Assembly (NCBI RefSeq): GCF_023205015.1
Contig: NZ_CP096258.1
Span: forward strand, 3,596,001-3,660,000
Reading direction: 5' to 3'
Length of the DNA: 64,000 bases
From: Providencia rettgeri
Lineage (GTDB): Bacteria > Pseudomonadota > Gammaproteobacteria > Enterobacterales > Enterobacteriaceae
Below the pieces are notes generated by a model. It was not told the origin of the DNA. It was given only the letters and a program-made list of their open reading frames with translations, and did no database searches. This document shows positions 37,598 through 46,368 of this stretch, piece by piece (the first letter of the stretch is position 1; each line of letters opens with the position of its first letter). Both the position numbers and the translations under genes were made by a program.

Positions 37598-38368
37598 TTA
37601 CTTCACACTAACGACAGCGATATAATTCAATTTCCCACGATTTTGCCGAAAATGACGGAACATACGCAAAAATTGGGGGCGATTTTCTTTTTTCAGTGCA
37701 TTACGGACAATCTTTAGTGCACCGAAAACGCCCTCATCGTAAATCAGCCCTTTTGGGGATAATAATGTCATTGGCCCGGTGTGAGAGAGCACTTGCTGGA
37801 AACCCGCTTGTTGAAATAATTCCACCCATTGTGTCTCAGGTAATGGCTGCGCTTTGACATTAATCGCCCGCTGCATTTGAGAAACCACATTTTGTACCGC
37901 TTGGGCATCCTTAAATGCAATATCGTGGGTTAATAGACAGCCCCCCGGTTTTAGTACTCGATAATACTCCTGCAATAACTTCGCTTTCGCTTTATCACCA
38001 TACATGGTCAGCATGGCTTCATTAATGACCACATCAAAGCTGTTATCTACAAATGGTAATTTTGATGCATCCGCCATTTGGATTGTTACTAAATCGGTTA
38101 ACCCTTTATTCGCCACATTTTTTTGTGCTTGAGCGAGCGCCTGCTTATCCATATCAATACCCGTAATATGGCAATGAAATTGGGAGGCTATTTCAATGGC
38201 GGTGGTTCCCATATTACAGGCTACTTCAAGGACTTGGCTGTTCTTATGTAACCCTGATTGGCTAAGTAGCCACTCAGTAGCTTCTTTTCCCCCTGGGCGT
38301 AGACGTTTTTTCCCCAAGCGCGCTAAAAATTTGTGCCCGGCTTCATGGCTGGTAAATGATTGGTCCAT
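37598..38368 (-). CDS. Class I SAM-dependent methyltransferase
   Basis: The protein is 256 aa from ATG 38368, which has GGAGG upstream. Rossmann motif I is VLEVACNMGTTAIEIA (about residues 46-61), the acidic strand-2 end is GIDMD, and motif II/III regions are IQMADASKLPF, FDVVINEAML and LKPGGCLLTHDI. The methyl acceptor cannot be predicted. It is the last gene of a five-gene run, binding protein-permease-ATPase-cupin-methyltransferase, so a role in modifying or releasing the imported metal chelate is a reasonable guess only. Confidence 0.85.
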   Translation of the reverse strand: MDQSFTSHEAGHKFLARLGKKRLRPGGKEATEWLLSQSGLHKNSQVLEVACNMGTTAIEIASQFHCHITGIDMDKQALAQAQKNVANKGLTDLVTIQMADASKLPFVDNSFDVVINEAMLTMYGDKAKAKLLQEYYRVLKPGGCLLTHDIAFKDAQAVQNVVSQMQRAINVKAQPLPETQWVELFQQAGFQQVLSHTGPMTLLSPKGLIYDEGVFGALKIVRNALKKENRPQFLRMFRHFRQNRGKLNYIAVVSVK

Positions 38369-38381
38369 TCGCACCTCCAAG

Positions 38382-38747
38382 CTAGTGTGTGCAAGCCGTT
38401 TCAGGCTCACGTAACATGACTAACAACATTTTTGCGGGCTCTAGCGCATCTACTGCATGAGGTATATTGGCGGGCATTCTGACGATTTCCCCCGGTTTAG
38501 CCATGACCGGTTTTCCTTCAATAGTGAGTTGCAGGCTCCCTTCAACAACCATCACTATAGCGTCAAAAGGGGCGCTGTGTTCAGATAGCGCTTGGCCTTT
38601 ATCAAAAGCAAATAAGGTGATATTTCCCCCGCCATTTTTCGCTAATACACGGCTTGCAATACCCTGTTCGGTATAATTAATTAACTGGTTGATAATCAGC
38701 GCTTCTGAAGGTGTAATCGTGTTACTGCTTACTGTGTTATTGCTCAT
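38382..38747 (-). CDS. Small cupin-domain protein
   Basis: This single-domain cupin of 121 aa has no signal peptide. The two cupin motifs are degenerate: ALSEHSAPFDAIVMVVEGSLQLTI (His and Glu candidates) and PGEIVRMPANIPHAV (His). Few metal ligands remain, but the residues present would allow metal or small-ligand binding. It sits 13 bp upstream of the methyltransferase and 36 bp after the ATPase in the same operon. The function is unknown. Confidence 0.8.
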   Translation of the reverse strand: MSNNTVSSNTITPSEALIINQLINYTEQGIASRVLAKNGGGNITLFAFDKGQALSEHSAPFDAIVMVVEGSLQLTIEGKPVMAKPGEIVRMPANIPHAVDALEPAKMLLVMLREPETACTH

Positions 38748-38783
38748 CGTTTAATATTCCTCAATTCAATCGTTTTCATTCAG

Positions 38784-39524
38784 TTATCTAAATAGCGGAA
38801 TGACCCCTTGGGTCTGCCGGCCTTGATAATCCATTGGCGTAATTGCAACGGGTAATTGGTACAGCTGTGACAGGTTTTTTTCCGTTAAAATGTGTTCAGT
38901 TTCACCAAATAAACAGCCACTGTCGTTAAATAACAACAGTGAATAATCAGCGATATGCAGCGCATGTTGCGGGTAATGACTCGTAAACAAGATAGTCATT
39001 CCGCGGTGTATGGCTAAGTCACGTAATACGCTGAGCACACTGTCTTGATTGGCGAGATCCAATGCGGATGTCGGTTCGTCAAGGATCAGGATTTCTGGTT
39101 CACTGGCTAATGCTCTCGCAATCATGACCATCTGTTTTTCTCCGCCACTGAGGCAGTTAAAAGGCTGGTCCGCAAACTTGCTTATGCCTAAGTACGCTAA
39201 GCACTGCTCTACAATTTGGTGATCTTTTTCATTAGGTGAGGCATACCAAGGCAAATGACGAATACGCCCGAGACTCACCATTGTGCGAACAGAGTAATGA
39301 AACAGTGAACCACTAAGCTGTGGAACATAAGCCACCGGTGCATTCAATAAAATATTGCCCGTTGCCCCTTTTTGTAAGCCGAGTAAGAGCTTTAATAAGG
39401 TTGTTTTACCACGGCCATTTGGCCCTAAGATTGCGCCAATACTGCCTTTTGGTTGCCGAAAACTTAAGTTGGTAAATAATTGGCGTTGGGCAATGTTGAA
39501 ATTAAGGTGTTCAACTTGGATCAT
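38784..39524 (-). CDS. ABC transporter ATP-binding protein, FecE/FepC/BtuD type
   Basis: This is the cytoplasmic ATPase of an iron-chelate type importer, 246 aa. Walker A is GPNGRGKT (34-41), the signature is LSGGEKQ, Walker B is ILILDEPTSALD, and the H-loop is FTSHYPQH. Its ATG overlaps the permease stop by 4 nt (ATGA), showing translational coupling. It pairs with the permease at 39521-40540 and the binding protein at 40533-41621. Confidence 0.93.
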   Translation of the reverse strand: MIQVEHLNFNIAQRQLFTNLSFRQPKGSIGAILGPNGRGKTTLLKLLLGLQKGATGNILLNAPVAYVPQLSGSLFHYSVRTMVSLGRIRHLPWYASPNEKDHQIVEQCLAYLGISKFADQPFNCLSGGEKQMVMIARALASEPEILILDEPTSALDLANQDSVLSVLRDLAIHRGMTILFTSHYPQHALHIADYSLLLFNDSGCLFGETEHILTEKNLSQLYQLPVAITPMDYQGRQTQGVIPLFR

Positions 39525-40540
39525 AAATCGGCCACCTTTTTATTTAATGTATGGATAAGTAACGCAAAAATGGGGGCGCCGATCAGGGCGGTGATCACAC
39601 TCAATGGAATTTCTGCATTGGTCATACTGCGTGCGAAAGTGTCGACAGCCACCATATAAATCCCACCAATGACGGCACTGGCTGGCAGTAATATTCGGTG
39701 GTCATGCCCTACCATTAATCGTGCAATATGGGGAACAATTAGCCCTACCCAGCCAATAGTGCCGGATACCGCTACTGTCGCACTGGTGATCAACGTCACG
39801 CTGAGTAACACCGCCCAACGGGTTCTATTGATTTTCATCCCTAAGGCTTGTGCATTTTCTTCCCCAAGGGACAGCACATTGATACGAAAACGCAGTGCAA
39901 AAATAACCAAAACACAGACCAGCACAACCGGAAAAATAATATTGAGCTTGAGGTAAGAGGCGCTAGCAAAGCTACCCATAAGCCAGAAAACAATGGTTTG
40001 TAACGTGTTGTTTGGGTCTGCAAAATAAGTAATTAACGAAATTAATGCAGCAAAAAAAGCATTAATAATGACTCCAGCAAGGATCAACATTAATAGCTGG
40101 CTGCCTTGGCGATTCAAACCCAATAAGAAAACCAGCACGATAGCCAACAACCCACCGATGAAAGCGAATGAAATGGTGATAATTAAAGAGGAAAATAATA
40201 AAATGGCTAAAGCCCCGCCGAGTGCGGCGCCTGATGAAACACCAATAATTTGTGGCCCAACTAATGGGTTACGGAAAATACCCTGCAAGGCCGCCCCCGC
40301 AACGGCTAACCCCGCCCCTGCTGTACCGGCTATCAGAACACGGGGTAAACGTACATTCAGCACAACATTTTGTTCAGTACGGCTATAGTCCCCCATCATT
40401 TCGTTACCCAAAATAGTGTCATAGAGAATATGCCAAACCGCGGAAAACGAAACTGGGTAGCGGCCACAGCTGAGTGCCAAAACGAAAGTCAACAACAGGC
40501 AAATAGCGAAAACAAGCCAAAGATATTGGGATTTACGCAT
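39521..40540 (-). CDS. FecCD-family ABC transporter permease
   Basis: This integral membrane permease is 339 aa with about ten transmembrane helices, of the FecCD/BtuC family for iron-siderophore, haem or cobalamin. Diagnostic blocks are RLPRVLIAGTAGAGLAVAG, ALQGIFRNPLVGPQIIGVSSGAALG and the coupling region GTIGWVGLIVPHIARLMVGHDHR. It presumably works as a homodimer, as only one permease gene is present. It overlaps the binding-protein gene by 8 nt. Confidence 0.93.
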   Translation of the reverse strand: MRKSQYLWLVFAICLLLTFVLALSCGRYPVSFSAVWHILYDTILGNEMMGDYSRTEQNVVLNVRLPRVLIAGTAGAGLAVAGAALQGIFRNPLVGPQIIGVSSGAALGGALAILLFSSLIITISFAFIGGLLAIVLVFLLGLNRQGSQLLMLILAGVIINAFFAALISLITYFADPNNTLQTIVFWLMGSFASASYLKLNIIFPVVLVCVLVIFALRFRINVLSLGEENAQALGMKINRTRWAVLLSVTLITSATVAVSGTIGWVGLIVPHIARLMVGHDHRILLPASAVIGGIYMVAVDTFARSMTNAEIPLSVITALIGAPIFALLIHTLNKKVADL

Positions 40541-41621
40541 GCAGTTTCCCCATTAAAGAAAGATAATGTTGGCTGTTTTTGTTCATCTCCATTTGTAATA
40601 TGCCGTCTATTTGCTCATCCGAAACGTCATAACCATAAAGTTGCTGATATCGCAGGCGAATTTCTTCCCTCAATGGCATTTTCATCGTTTCTGGGTGAAA
40701 AATCATCGATAACCATTGCCAGTAGAGTGGGGTTTCTTGGTTTGGTGCATCCCAGATAAAACCACCAATGGGGAGCTTATACACGCGCTGGTTTTTCACT
40801 GCGGTGACTTCACTTAACATAGGATTACGATAAACGTCAGCTGGCGATAACCCCTCTTCGAAATTACCCAACAGAATAATGTCAGGATCCCAAACCAGAA
40901 TTTGCTCAATATTAAGGGTTCTTGGCCCAGTTAGGTCACGATTTAAACTCACCCCTCCCGCCAGAGCAAAATCCGCATTGTTGTGCGATGTTGAACCAAA
41001 CGTTTGAATGCTTTGATTAAAATGTGAAAGATATAAAACTCGTGGCTGTTCAGATTCAGGAATTTTAGCGGTGGTTGCCGAGAGCGTATCGACAACTTGT
41101 TGACGCCACTGGATCATTTTTTGTGCTTTATCATTATGGCCAAGTGTTTGCCCCATTAAACGGATCCACTCTTGCGTATAGCTTTCTTGCCCATAATCGA
41201 GTGTTGCGACTGTCAACCCCGCATCTCGCATTGGTGAGATAATGTCATCCCCTCGGTGTCCCCATTGCCATACCAGATCGGGCTCGACATTAAGTAACGC
41301 TTCAATATTTGGCGTGAAATTGTTCCCCACAACATTTGAATTCACCTGTAAAACTGGCGAAAACATTTGGCTTAGCATGCCATCCCGAGCGGCAACCTTT
41401 GCAAAAGGGTGCATTCCGACTAATTTTTCACTGCTTTCATCCAGACCAACTAACATCGAAGCGGCAGGGATCGGGATCACGACAATACGTTTTGCAGGGG
41501 CTGACAAATGAATTTCATCACCCGACATATCTTTGAAATCAACGGCTTGTGATGCACTTGCATTGGTCATCCCACCAATAGTTAGAAAAACAGCGGCGAG
41601 TCTAAAAGCATTATTTATCAT
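40533..41621 (-). CDS. Periplasmic binding protein of an iron-chelate ABC transporter
   Basis: This FecB/TroA-superfamily binding protein is 362 aa with an N-terminal signal peptide (to about residue 23). N-lobe features are LSAPAKRIVVIPIPAASML and IEALLNVEPDLVWQWGHRGDD. C-lobe features are FGSTSHNNADFALAGG and IEQILVWDPDIILLGN. It is the first gene of the five-gene operon. A strong Fur box lies 34-52 bp upstream of its start and a dyad shared with the second receptor promoter lies further up, so iron-repressed expression is expected. Confidence 0.9.
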   Translation of the reverse strand: MINNAFRLAAVFLTIGGMTNASASQAVDFKDMSGDEIHLSAPAKRIVVIPIPAASMLVGLDESSEKLVGMHPFAKVAARDGMLSQMFSPVLQVNSNVVGNNFTPNIEALLNVEPDLVWQWGHRGDDIISPMRDAGLTVATLDYGQESYTQEWIRLMGQTLGHNDKAQKMIQWRQQVVDTLSATTAKIPESEQPRVLYLSHFNQSIQTFGSTSHNNADFALAGGVSLNRDLTGPRTLNIEQILVWDPDIILLGNFEEGLSPADVYRNPMLSEVTAVKNQRVYKLPIGGFIWDAPNQETPLYWQWLSMIFHPETMKMPLREEIRLRYQQLYGYDVSDEQIDGILQMEMNKNSQHYLSLMGKLHA

Positions 41622-41654
41622 AGGGTTATTCAGCTCTCTGCTAACATCTCAATT

Positions 41655-41673
41655 GATAATGTGTATGATTATC
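41655..41673. promoter_or_regulatory. Fur box, divergent ABC operon / Crp-like regulator
   Basis: GATAATGTGTATGATTATC has perfect outer GATAAT/ATTATC arms and matches 15 of 19 positions of the Fur consensus GATAATGATAATCATTATC. It lies in the 95-bp divergent interval and could repress both directions. Confidence 0.82.
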
Positions 41674-41713
41674 ATTTATACTTAGGCCATTCTAAGACGA
41701 CGTAAGAGGATGA

Positions 41714-41732
41714 CCTATGACATTTGTCAAAA
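41714..41732. promoter_or_regulatory. 19-bp repeat copy 1 with TGACA-TT-TGTCA dyad
   Basis: CCTATGACATTTGTCAAAA includes the start codon of the Crp/Fnr-type regulator. The same 19 bases recur at 44605-44623. The dyad (41718-41729) is 45 bp from the Fur box. It is a candidate operator for the regulator encoded here; an overlap with its own start would suit autoregulation. Confidence 0.55.
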
Positions 41733-42433
41733 ACGTTTTCCCCCATACACAATCGCTCAATGCCCTAAAATCGTGCTTGCTATTTAATGGGGTGGAAGAT
41801 GAAAAACTGGCATTGCTGCTGGAAAATTGTGGCCATATTCGCTTTAAAAGCGGTGAAATTCTGAATCATGAAGGGGAGCCATTCAAACATTGCCCCCTAA
41901 TGATAAGCGGGCAAATCGAGGTGTACCGCCACACTTATCTGGGCGAGGAAAAAATTTTCGGTTTATTTTGCACAGGGGAAATCGTTGCCATCGCCGCGGT
42001 TTTTATGCCGCACAATCGCTATCCGATGAGTTTACGAGCGAAAACCGACGGTGAAGCCTTGCTACTCGATAAACGCGATATTCTGCGGTTTTGCCATGCT
42101 TGCCCACAGATTATGGAAAAATTACTCATGCGTTTTAGTAGCAAACTGTATGAAAACATTAACCATATCGATTGGCTAACCTCAAGCTCTGCTGAACAAC
42201 GATTAGCCGCTTATATCCTTGATTTAAAACACAAGCAATTGACTTCAAATATTATTTTGCCTTTATCACGAGGCCAGCTCGCGGCTAAATTAGGCATACG
42301 TTACGAAACACTCAGCCGGTTGGTTTCTGGCTGGCGGCAAAAAGGGTTTATTGATATCGAAAAAGACACTGTGCATATCCATAATGAAAACTACTTAACG
42401 CAATTATCTATTTCTGCACAGCGTCCATTTTAG
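41717..42433 (+). CDS. Crp/Fnr-family transcriptional regulator
   Basis: The 238 aa protein has an N-terminal cyclic-nucleotide-binding-like beta-roll (about 20-130; FKSGEILNHEGEPFKHCPLMISGQIEVY) and a long dimerisation helix. A C-terminal winged HTH follows (LSRGQLAAKLGIRYETLSRLVSGWRQKGFIDIE). Six cysteines (20, 38, 59, 85, 126, 129, including CHAC) are present, but the FNR N-terminal cluster spacing is not reproduced. It is divergent from the iron-chelate ABC operon and precedes the second TonB receptor convergently. It probably activates both. The signal is unknown. Confidence 0.88.
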   Translation: MTFVKNVFPHTQSLNALKSCLLFNGVEDEKLALLLENCGHIRFKSGEILNHEGEPFKHCPLMISGQIEVYRHTYLGEEKIFGLFCTGEIVAIAAVFMPHNRYPMSLRAKTDGEALLLDKRDILRFCHACPQIMEKLLMRFSSKLYENINHIDWLTSSSAEQRLAAYILDLKHKQLTSNIILPLSRGQLAAKLGIRYETLSRLVSGWRQKGFIDIEKDTVHIHNENYLTQLSISAQRPF

Positions 42434-42437
42434 GCAT

Positions 42438-42472
42438 AACGCATTAACCAAGATTAATGCGTTTATTTATTA
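42438..42472 (+). terminator. Terminator of the Crp/Fnr-type regulator gene
   Basis: AACGCATTAA (42438-42447) and TTAATGCGTT (42454-42463) with a 6-nt loop are followed by TATTTATTATT. It lies between convergent genes. Confidence 0.8.
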
Positions 42473-44530
42473 TTAGAAATTATAGGTTACGCCACCATTC
42501 ACATTAAACCCCATACCGGGGAATAAGGTACTGTCTTTTGCGGTGACAGTTTGGTTAGCAACCGATGTTGTCGCATAACGTTCATCCGTTAAATTATCCA
42601 TCGACAAATACACAGACCACTGTTCTGTTGGCTTATAACTGCCTTTAAGTCCCAGTACGGCATAATGTTTACGTTTTTGAATATCAAGGTTGTTTTGGTG
42701 GTCAACTGCCATATCGGTTGGCGCCCAATGAAGGTTAGGTCCAACACTCCAGTCCCCAATTTCATATAACACCTCGGCAGCGACAATATTGCGTGGAATA
42801 CCCGCGATATAGTTGCCATTATATTCTCCGCCCATAAAGCGAAAATCGTTATAAGTCCAAGAAACTCGGTAATTAATATCTCCCGGCCCTGCGCCAACGC
42901 GTCCCGCAAGCCCTGCTTCTAAGCCTTGATGGCGCGTTTTCGCGGCATAATTAAACACGCCCACGACAGTCCCTGCACTGTCATAAGTGGTGATATACTC
43001 ATCTTTAATTTGGCTACGATACAGCGCTAAGTTCCATTTCAACCCATCCGTGACATCCCCTTCCCCTCCAATTTCATAAGTGATGGCTTTTTGTGGTGAA
43101 AGTTTCGTCAATTTTCCATTACTGGAGTTAATAATTTCCCAAAATGTCGCTGGTTCTTCACTCGCACTGATATTGGCAAAGTAGCGCTGACTTTCTGTTG
43201 GGCGCCAAATAACACCCGCTTTTGGTGTCCAAAATGTCCAACTTTGGTCTAACGACAAATGGCTTTGCCGTTTTTCCACATCACGGCGTGCATGTGTGCC
43301 TTTGACATCTAAATTAACTGTCACGGTTGGCGTAATATATAAATCCACCCCAACACTGCCGTAGAGGTTTTCAGCTCGGCCATCATATTTACCTATTTTT
43401 GTTTTGTCTGCGGGGGTCCCTTTACGGTTTTGCATTAATTCGGTTTGTAGGGTCATTTGATCCCAAGCAAGTGCCGTGCGGTAAGTAACGGGTTCAGTTT
43501 CAATATTATAGGTAAATTGCAGCCCTTCACTGTGGCTGCGACTAAAGCGGTAGTATGCGGGGGTGGTAAAATTATCATGGGTACGAATGTGCCAAACTCC
43601 TGCGCCAATCGCTTGGTTATCCACTTGCCAGTCGGAACGGTTAGCCACTCGCAATTGCTCAACATTACGGTGTGGGTCACGCAACCATACCATCGGGTAC
43701 ACATCCGTTGGGTTATTATTTAGTACCTCTTCAGAAACTGGCCCCGCAACGTCAAAGCGAAAGTCTGTCCAGCTCAACCAAGTTCGGTTTTCAAAGTTAT
43801 CGGTCACATAGCCAAAGTTGCTGCGTAACGTTTTACGTTGGGAAGCGGAGTGCTTGCGATAACCATCAAAATGGTCATAAGTGAAATTAACACGGCCATC
43901 AAATACCCCATCGTCAGAAACACCGCCGAAAGCAGTTTGTAACCCTTCACGCCCATGGGAGCCATACTCATAGCGTAGGCGGCCTTGTTCATTTCTGCCT
44001 GTGTAAGAAAGGACGTCGAGCTCACCACCGAGGCTGTTGCTTTGTGGGTTTAGGCTATTTGCACCACGGCGCACACTCACCATCCGCGCATCACGCATTT
44101 CTAAGGTACTGATATGAAAACTGCCATCTGCATCCGTTGCGGGTAAACCATCTTGGAGCAATAGCACACCACGGGCAAGCGGTGCACTTTGTACGCCAGA
44201 GCCACGAATATTCAAACGCGGCTGGTCAATTCCCCCAAAGAAATTTTGGATAACCAACCCTGGCTGGTAATCAAGAGCATCTTGTAAGGTCGCAAGGCGA
44301 GTCTCTTTTTCGATAACCACTAAATTTGTTCCGCCTGCCACTTTTTCGAGTTTATCTTTTTCTTGCTGTTCACTCGGTACCAAGCGGCTTTGCCCTGTTG
44401 AAGACGTGACGATCAGTTTATCTGCTGTTACTGCTGGTGCAGCGAACCCAATTGGTGTCGCCAAAGATCCGATGCCTAAAGTGAGTGCAATACAATGCGC
44501 CAATTGGTGCCGTTTTAAACGATAAGACAT
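42473..44530 (-). CDS. TonB-dependent outer-membrane receptor, ligand unknown
   Basis: The protein is 685 aa with a signal peptide ending about residue 30 (PIGFAAPAV). The TonB box candidate is DKLIVTSS. The plug domain includes LQDALDYQPGLVIQNFFGG, RLNIRGSGVQSAPLARGVLL, DGLPATDADGSFH and SLGGELDVLSYTG. The barrel ends with the aromatic GGVTYNF. It resembles ferric-siderophore/YncD-like receptors rather than IutA. A Fur box lies 18 bp upstream of the start and a dyad shared with the ABC operon promoter lies further up, so it is the likely outer-membrane partner of that transporter. Confidence 0.9.
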   Translation of the reverse strand: MSYRLKRHQLAHCIALTLGIGSLATPIGFAAPAVTADKLIVTSSTGQSRLVPSEQQEKDKLEKVAGGTNLVVIEKETRLATLQDALDYQPGLVIQNFFGGIDQPRLNIRGSGVQSAPLARGVLLLQDGLPATDADGSFHISTLEMRDARMVSVRRGANSLNPQSNSLGGELDVLSYTGRNEQGRLRYEYGSHGREGLQTAFGGVSDDGVFDGRVNFTYDHFDGYRKHSASQRKTLRSNFGYVTDNFENRTWLSWTDFRFDVAGPVSEEVLNNNPTDVYPMVWLRDPHRNVEQLRVANRSDWQVDNQAIGAGVWHIRTHDNFTTPAYYRFSRSHSEGLQFTYNIETEPVTYRTALAWDQMTLQTELMQNRKGTPADKTKIGKYDGRAENLYGSVGVDLYITPTVTVNLDVKGTHARRDVEKRQSHLSLDQSWTFWTPKAGVIWRPTESQRYFANISASEEPATFWEIINSSNGKLTKLSPQKAITYEIGGEGDVTDGLKWNLALYRSQIKDEYITTYDSAGTVVGVFNYAAKTRHQGLEAGLAGRVGAGPGDINYRVSWTYNDFRFMGGEYNGNYIAGIPRNIVAAEVLYEIGDWSVGPNLHWAPTDMAVDHQNNLDIQKRKHYAVLGLKGSYKPTEQWSVYLSMDNLTDERYATTSVANQTVTAKDSTLFPGMGFNVNGGVTYNF

Positions 44531-44547
44531 ATATTCACCCCAATAAT

Positions 44548-44566
44548 AGTAATGGTTATCATTTTC
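44548..44566. promoter_or_regulatory. Fur box of the second TonB receptor
   Basis: AGTAATGGTTATCATTTTC matches 14 of 19 positions of the Fur consensus, including TAATG and ATCATT. It lies 18 bp upstream of the receptor ATG. Confidence 0.72.
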
Positions 44567-44604
44567 ATTTGAGGGGTTTAAAATAGAGGATGGGAATTGA
44601 TATC

Positions 44605-44623
44605 CCTATGACATTTGTCAAAA
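44605..44623. promoter_or_regulatory. 19-bp repeat copy 2 with TGACA-TT-TGTCA dyad
   Basis: This is identical to 41714-41732 and in the same orientation. The dyad (44609-44620) is 43 bp beyond the receptor's Fur box. In both places AGAGGATG also lies a short way to the left (41705-41712 and 44585-44592). It is a candidate binding site for the Crp/Fnr-type regulator. Confidence 0.55.
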
Positions 44624-44787
44624 CCAAAATAAATTAATTTATAACTTATCTTGAAATCATAATTTCCATTAAATTCTGTTTAATTATCAATCTTGTCGTA
44701 AATACATTTTCTCCTTTAAATAACCTACCCAATTTAATGTTTAGATAATTAAAAAAATATCAATAACGTAATATAAAAAGAGAATGT

Positions 44788-46336
44788 ATGAATATAAAAA
44801 CCTTTAAATTTATCGATGTAAATCAAACTGGTATCGTGGTCAACTTTAATAATGTAGATAAAAACCCTGTTACCGTGAGTTTATTTTTAGATAATGAAAA
44901 AATAGAAACCATATCTACAAATAAATCTCACTATCTTTTCAACATAGATAAATCAGGAAGTTACCATGTTTCCATTTCATTTATAGATAGCAACAAGAGC
45001 ATTTGTCATTTAATTGATAACCCAGTTAGCTATCACCTTTCTCAACAAAACATTAAACAAGAAACCAAACCAGAAATAAAATTAAAAACCATCAATCATA
45101 AAATAGATGGGATTAACAATTATTTTCTCGAGATCAAGTTCAAGATAAATAACACACATTTAGTGATGGATACATTATCAACTGAATTAATAAATTCTAA
45201 ATTAACATTAACTAAGCCAAATATTGAATTACCGACTCAACAATATGAGTATCTGAATCTTTATGGTGAAGATAATTTTGATCATTTAGTTGAAATAGCA
45301 CAAAAACTTGAGCAATTAGATTATGTCAATTATTGCTGCATCTGCCCTGACACAACAGACTACCTGCCGCCCAAACTCCCGTTAAATAACCAAATCATAA
45401 AAGAAGATGACATCCTCAGTGATGAAATAACCCCAGATTTTTCTGAGTTACAAAAATATTTAGATGCCCCAATGGGAATGAATGTAAGAGAACCATGGGG
45501 AAAAAAATATTAATGGCTCGCAAGCAGTTGTACGTCATATGGATTTTGGCGTATACCGAAACCATGAAGACCTTAAAGATGCAAACCTCATAGTGGTAAG
45601 TAGCCGGTCTGAAACTCAAAATTGTAACCACGGTACCGCTTCAACAGGCTGTGTAATTGCAACTAAAAATGAATTCGGTGTGACTGGCGTTGCGCATGGT
45701 TGCCAATTTTATTTCTATGACACCGACGATTTGGACCGACTTACTGATGATACTCAGCCGGGTGACATCGTGAGTTTCGACCTCCAATTTCATATTGATA
45801 ATAAATTGCTTCCTATCATATCAGTTCGTAATTGGTGGGAAAGGATTAAAATCATGGTCGATAAAGGCGCGACTGTTCTTTTAGCGGCTGGTAATGGCGG
45901 CTTGGATTTAAGCCAATTCGGGGTTATGGATGATTTTGGTGATAATGGCTGCATGTTAGTGGGAGCTTGTGACCACCTAACAGGAAAACGCACGTCTTTC
46001 TCAAATTATAATCAAAAAAACTCCCTGATTAATTCATGGGGAGACTGGAGCGTAACTACTACGGGGTATGGCACACTGCAAAAACACCCCGGCAATGACC
46101 GAAATTATACCGACAGTTATTCAGGAACATCGAGTGCAACACCGCTGTGTTCAGGTGCATTAGCGTTAATTCAAGGCTATGCTAAGCAACATCAAATTAT
46201 TCTATCTGCCTGGGGAATGCGTGAGCTGATAAGAAAATCGACATATATGGAAGGCGTTTGTGATGGGATAGGCTACCGACCTAATGTCAATCAGTTATTA
46301 GAAGAAATTGATAAACTCGCTCAAATTACTGAATAA
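44788..46336 (+). pseudogene. Subtilisin-family (S8) serine protease, frameshifted in an A7 run
   Basis: Two adjacent frames make one protein of about 515 aa if one A is removed from the A7 run at 45501-45507. The first (to 45513) gives an N-terminal region of about 240 aa without signal peptide that is not recognised. The second supplies a complete catalytic domain. Asp252 is in HMDFGVYRNHEDL, His281 in NHGTASTGCV, the oxyanion Asn369 in AAGNGG and the nucleophile Ser448 in GTSSATP (numbering of the joined protein). As written, translation stops at WGKKY. Causes could be a real inactivating indel, slippage on the A-run, or a sequencing error. The region is AT-rich compared with its neighbours, hinting at acquisition. 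Confidence 0.82.
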
Positions 46337-46368
46337 TTCAGTTGTTATTTGGCCATAATAGGCACCTG

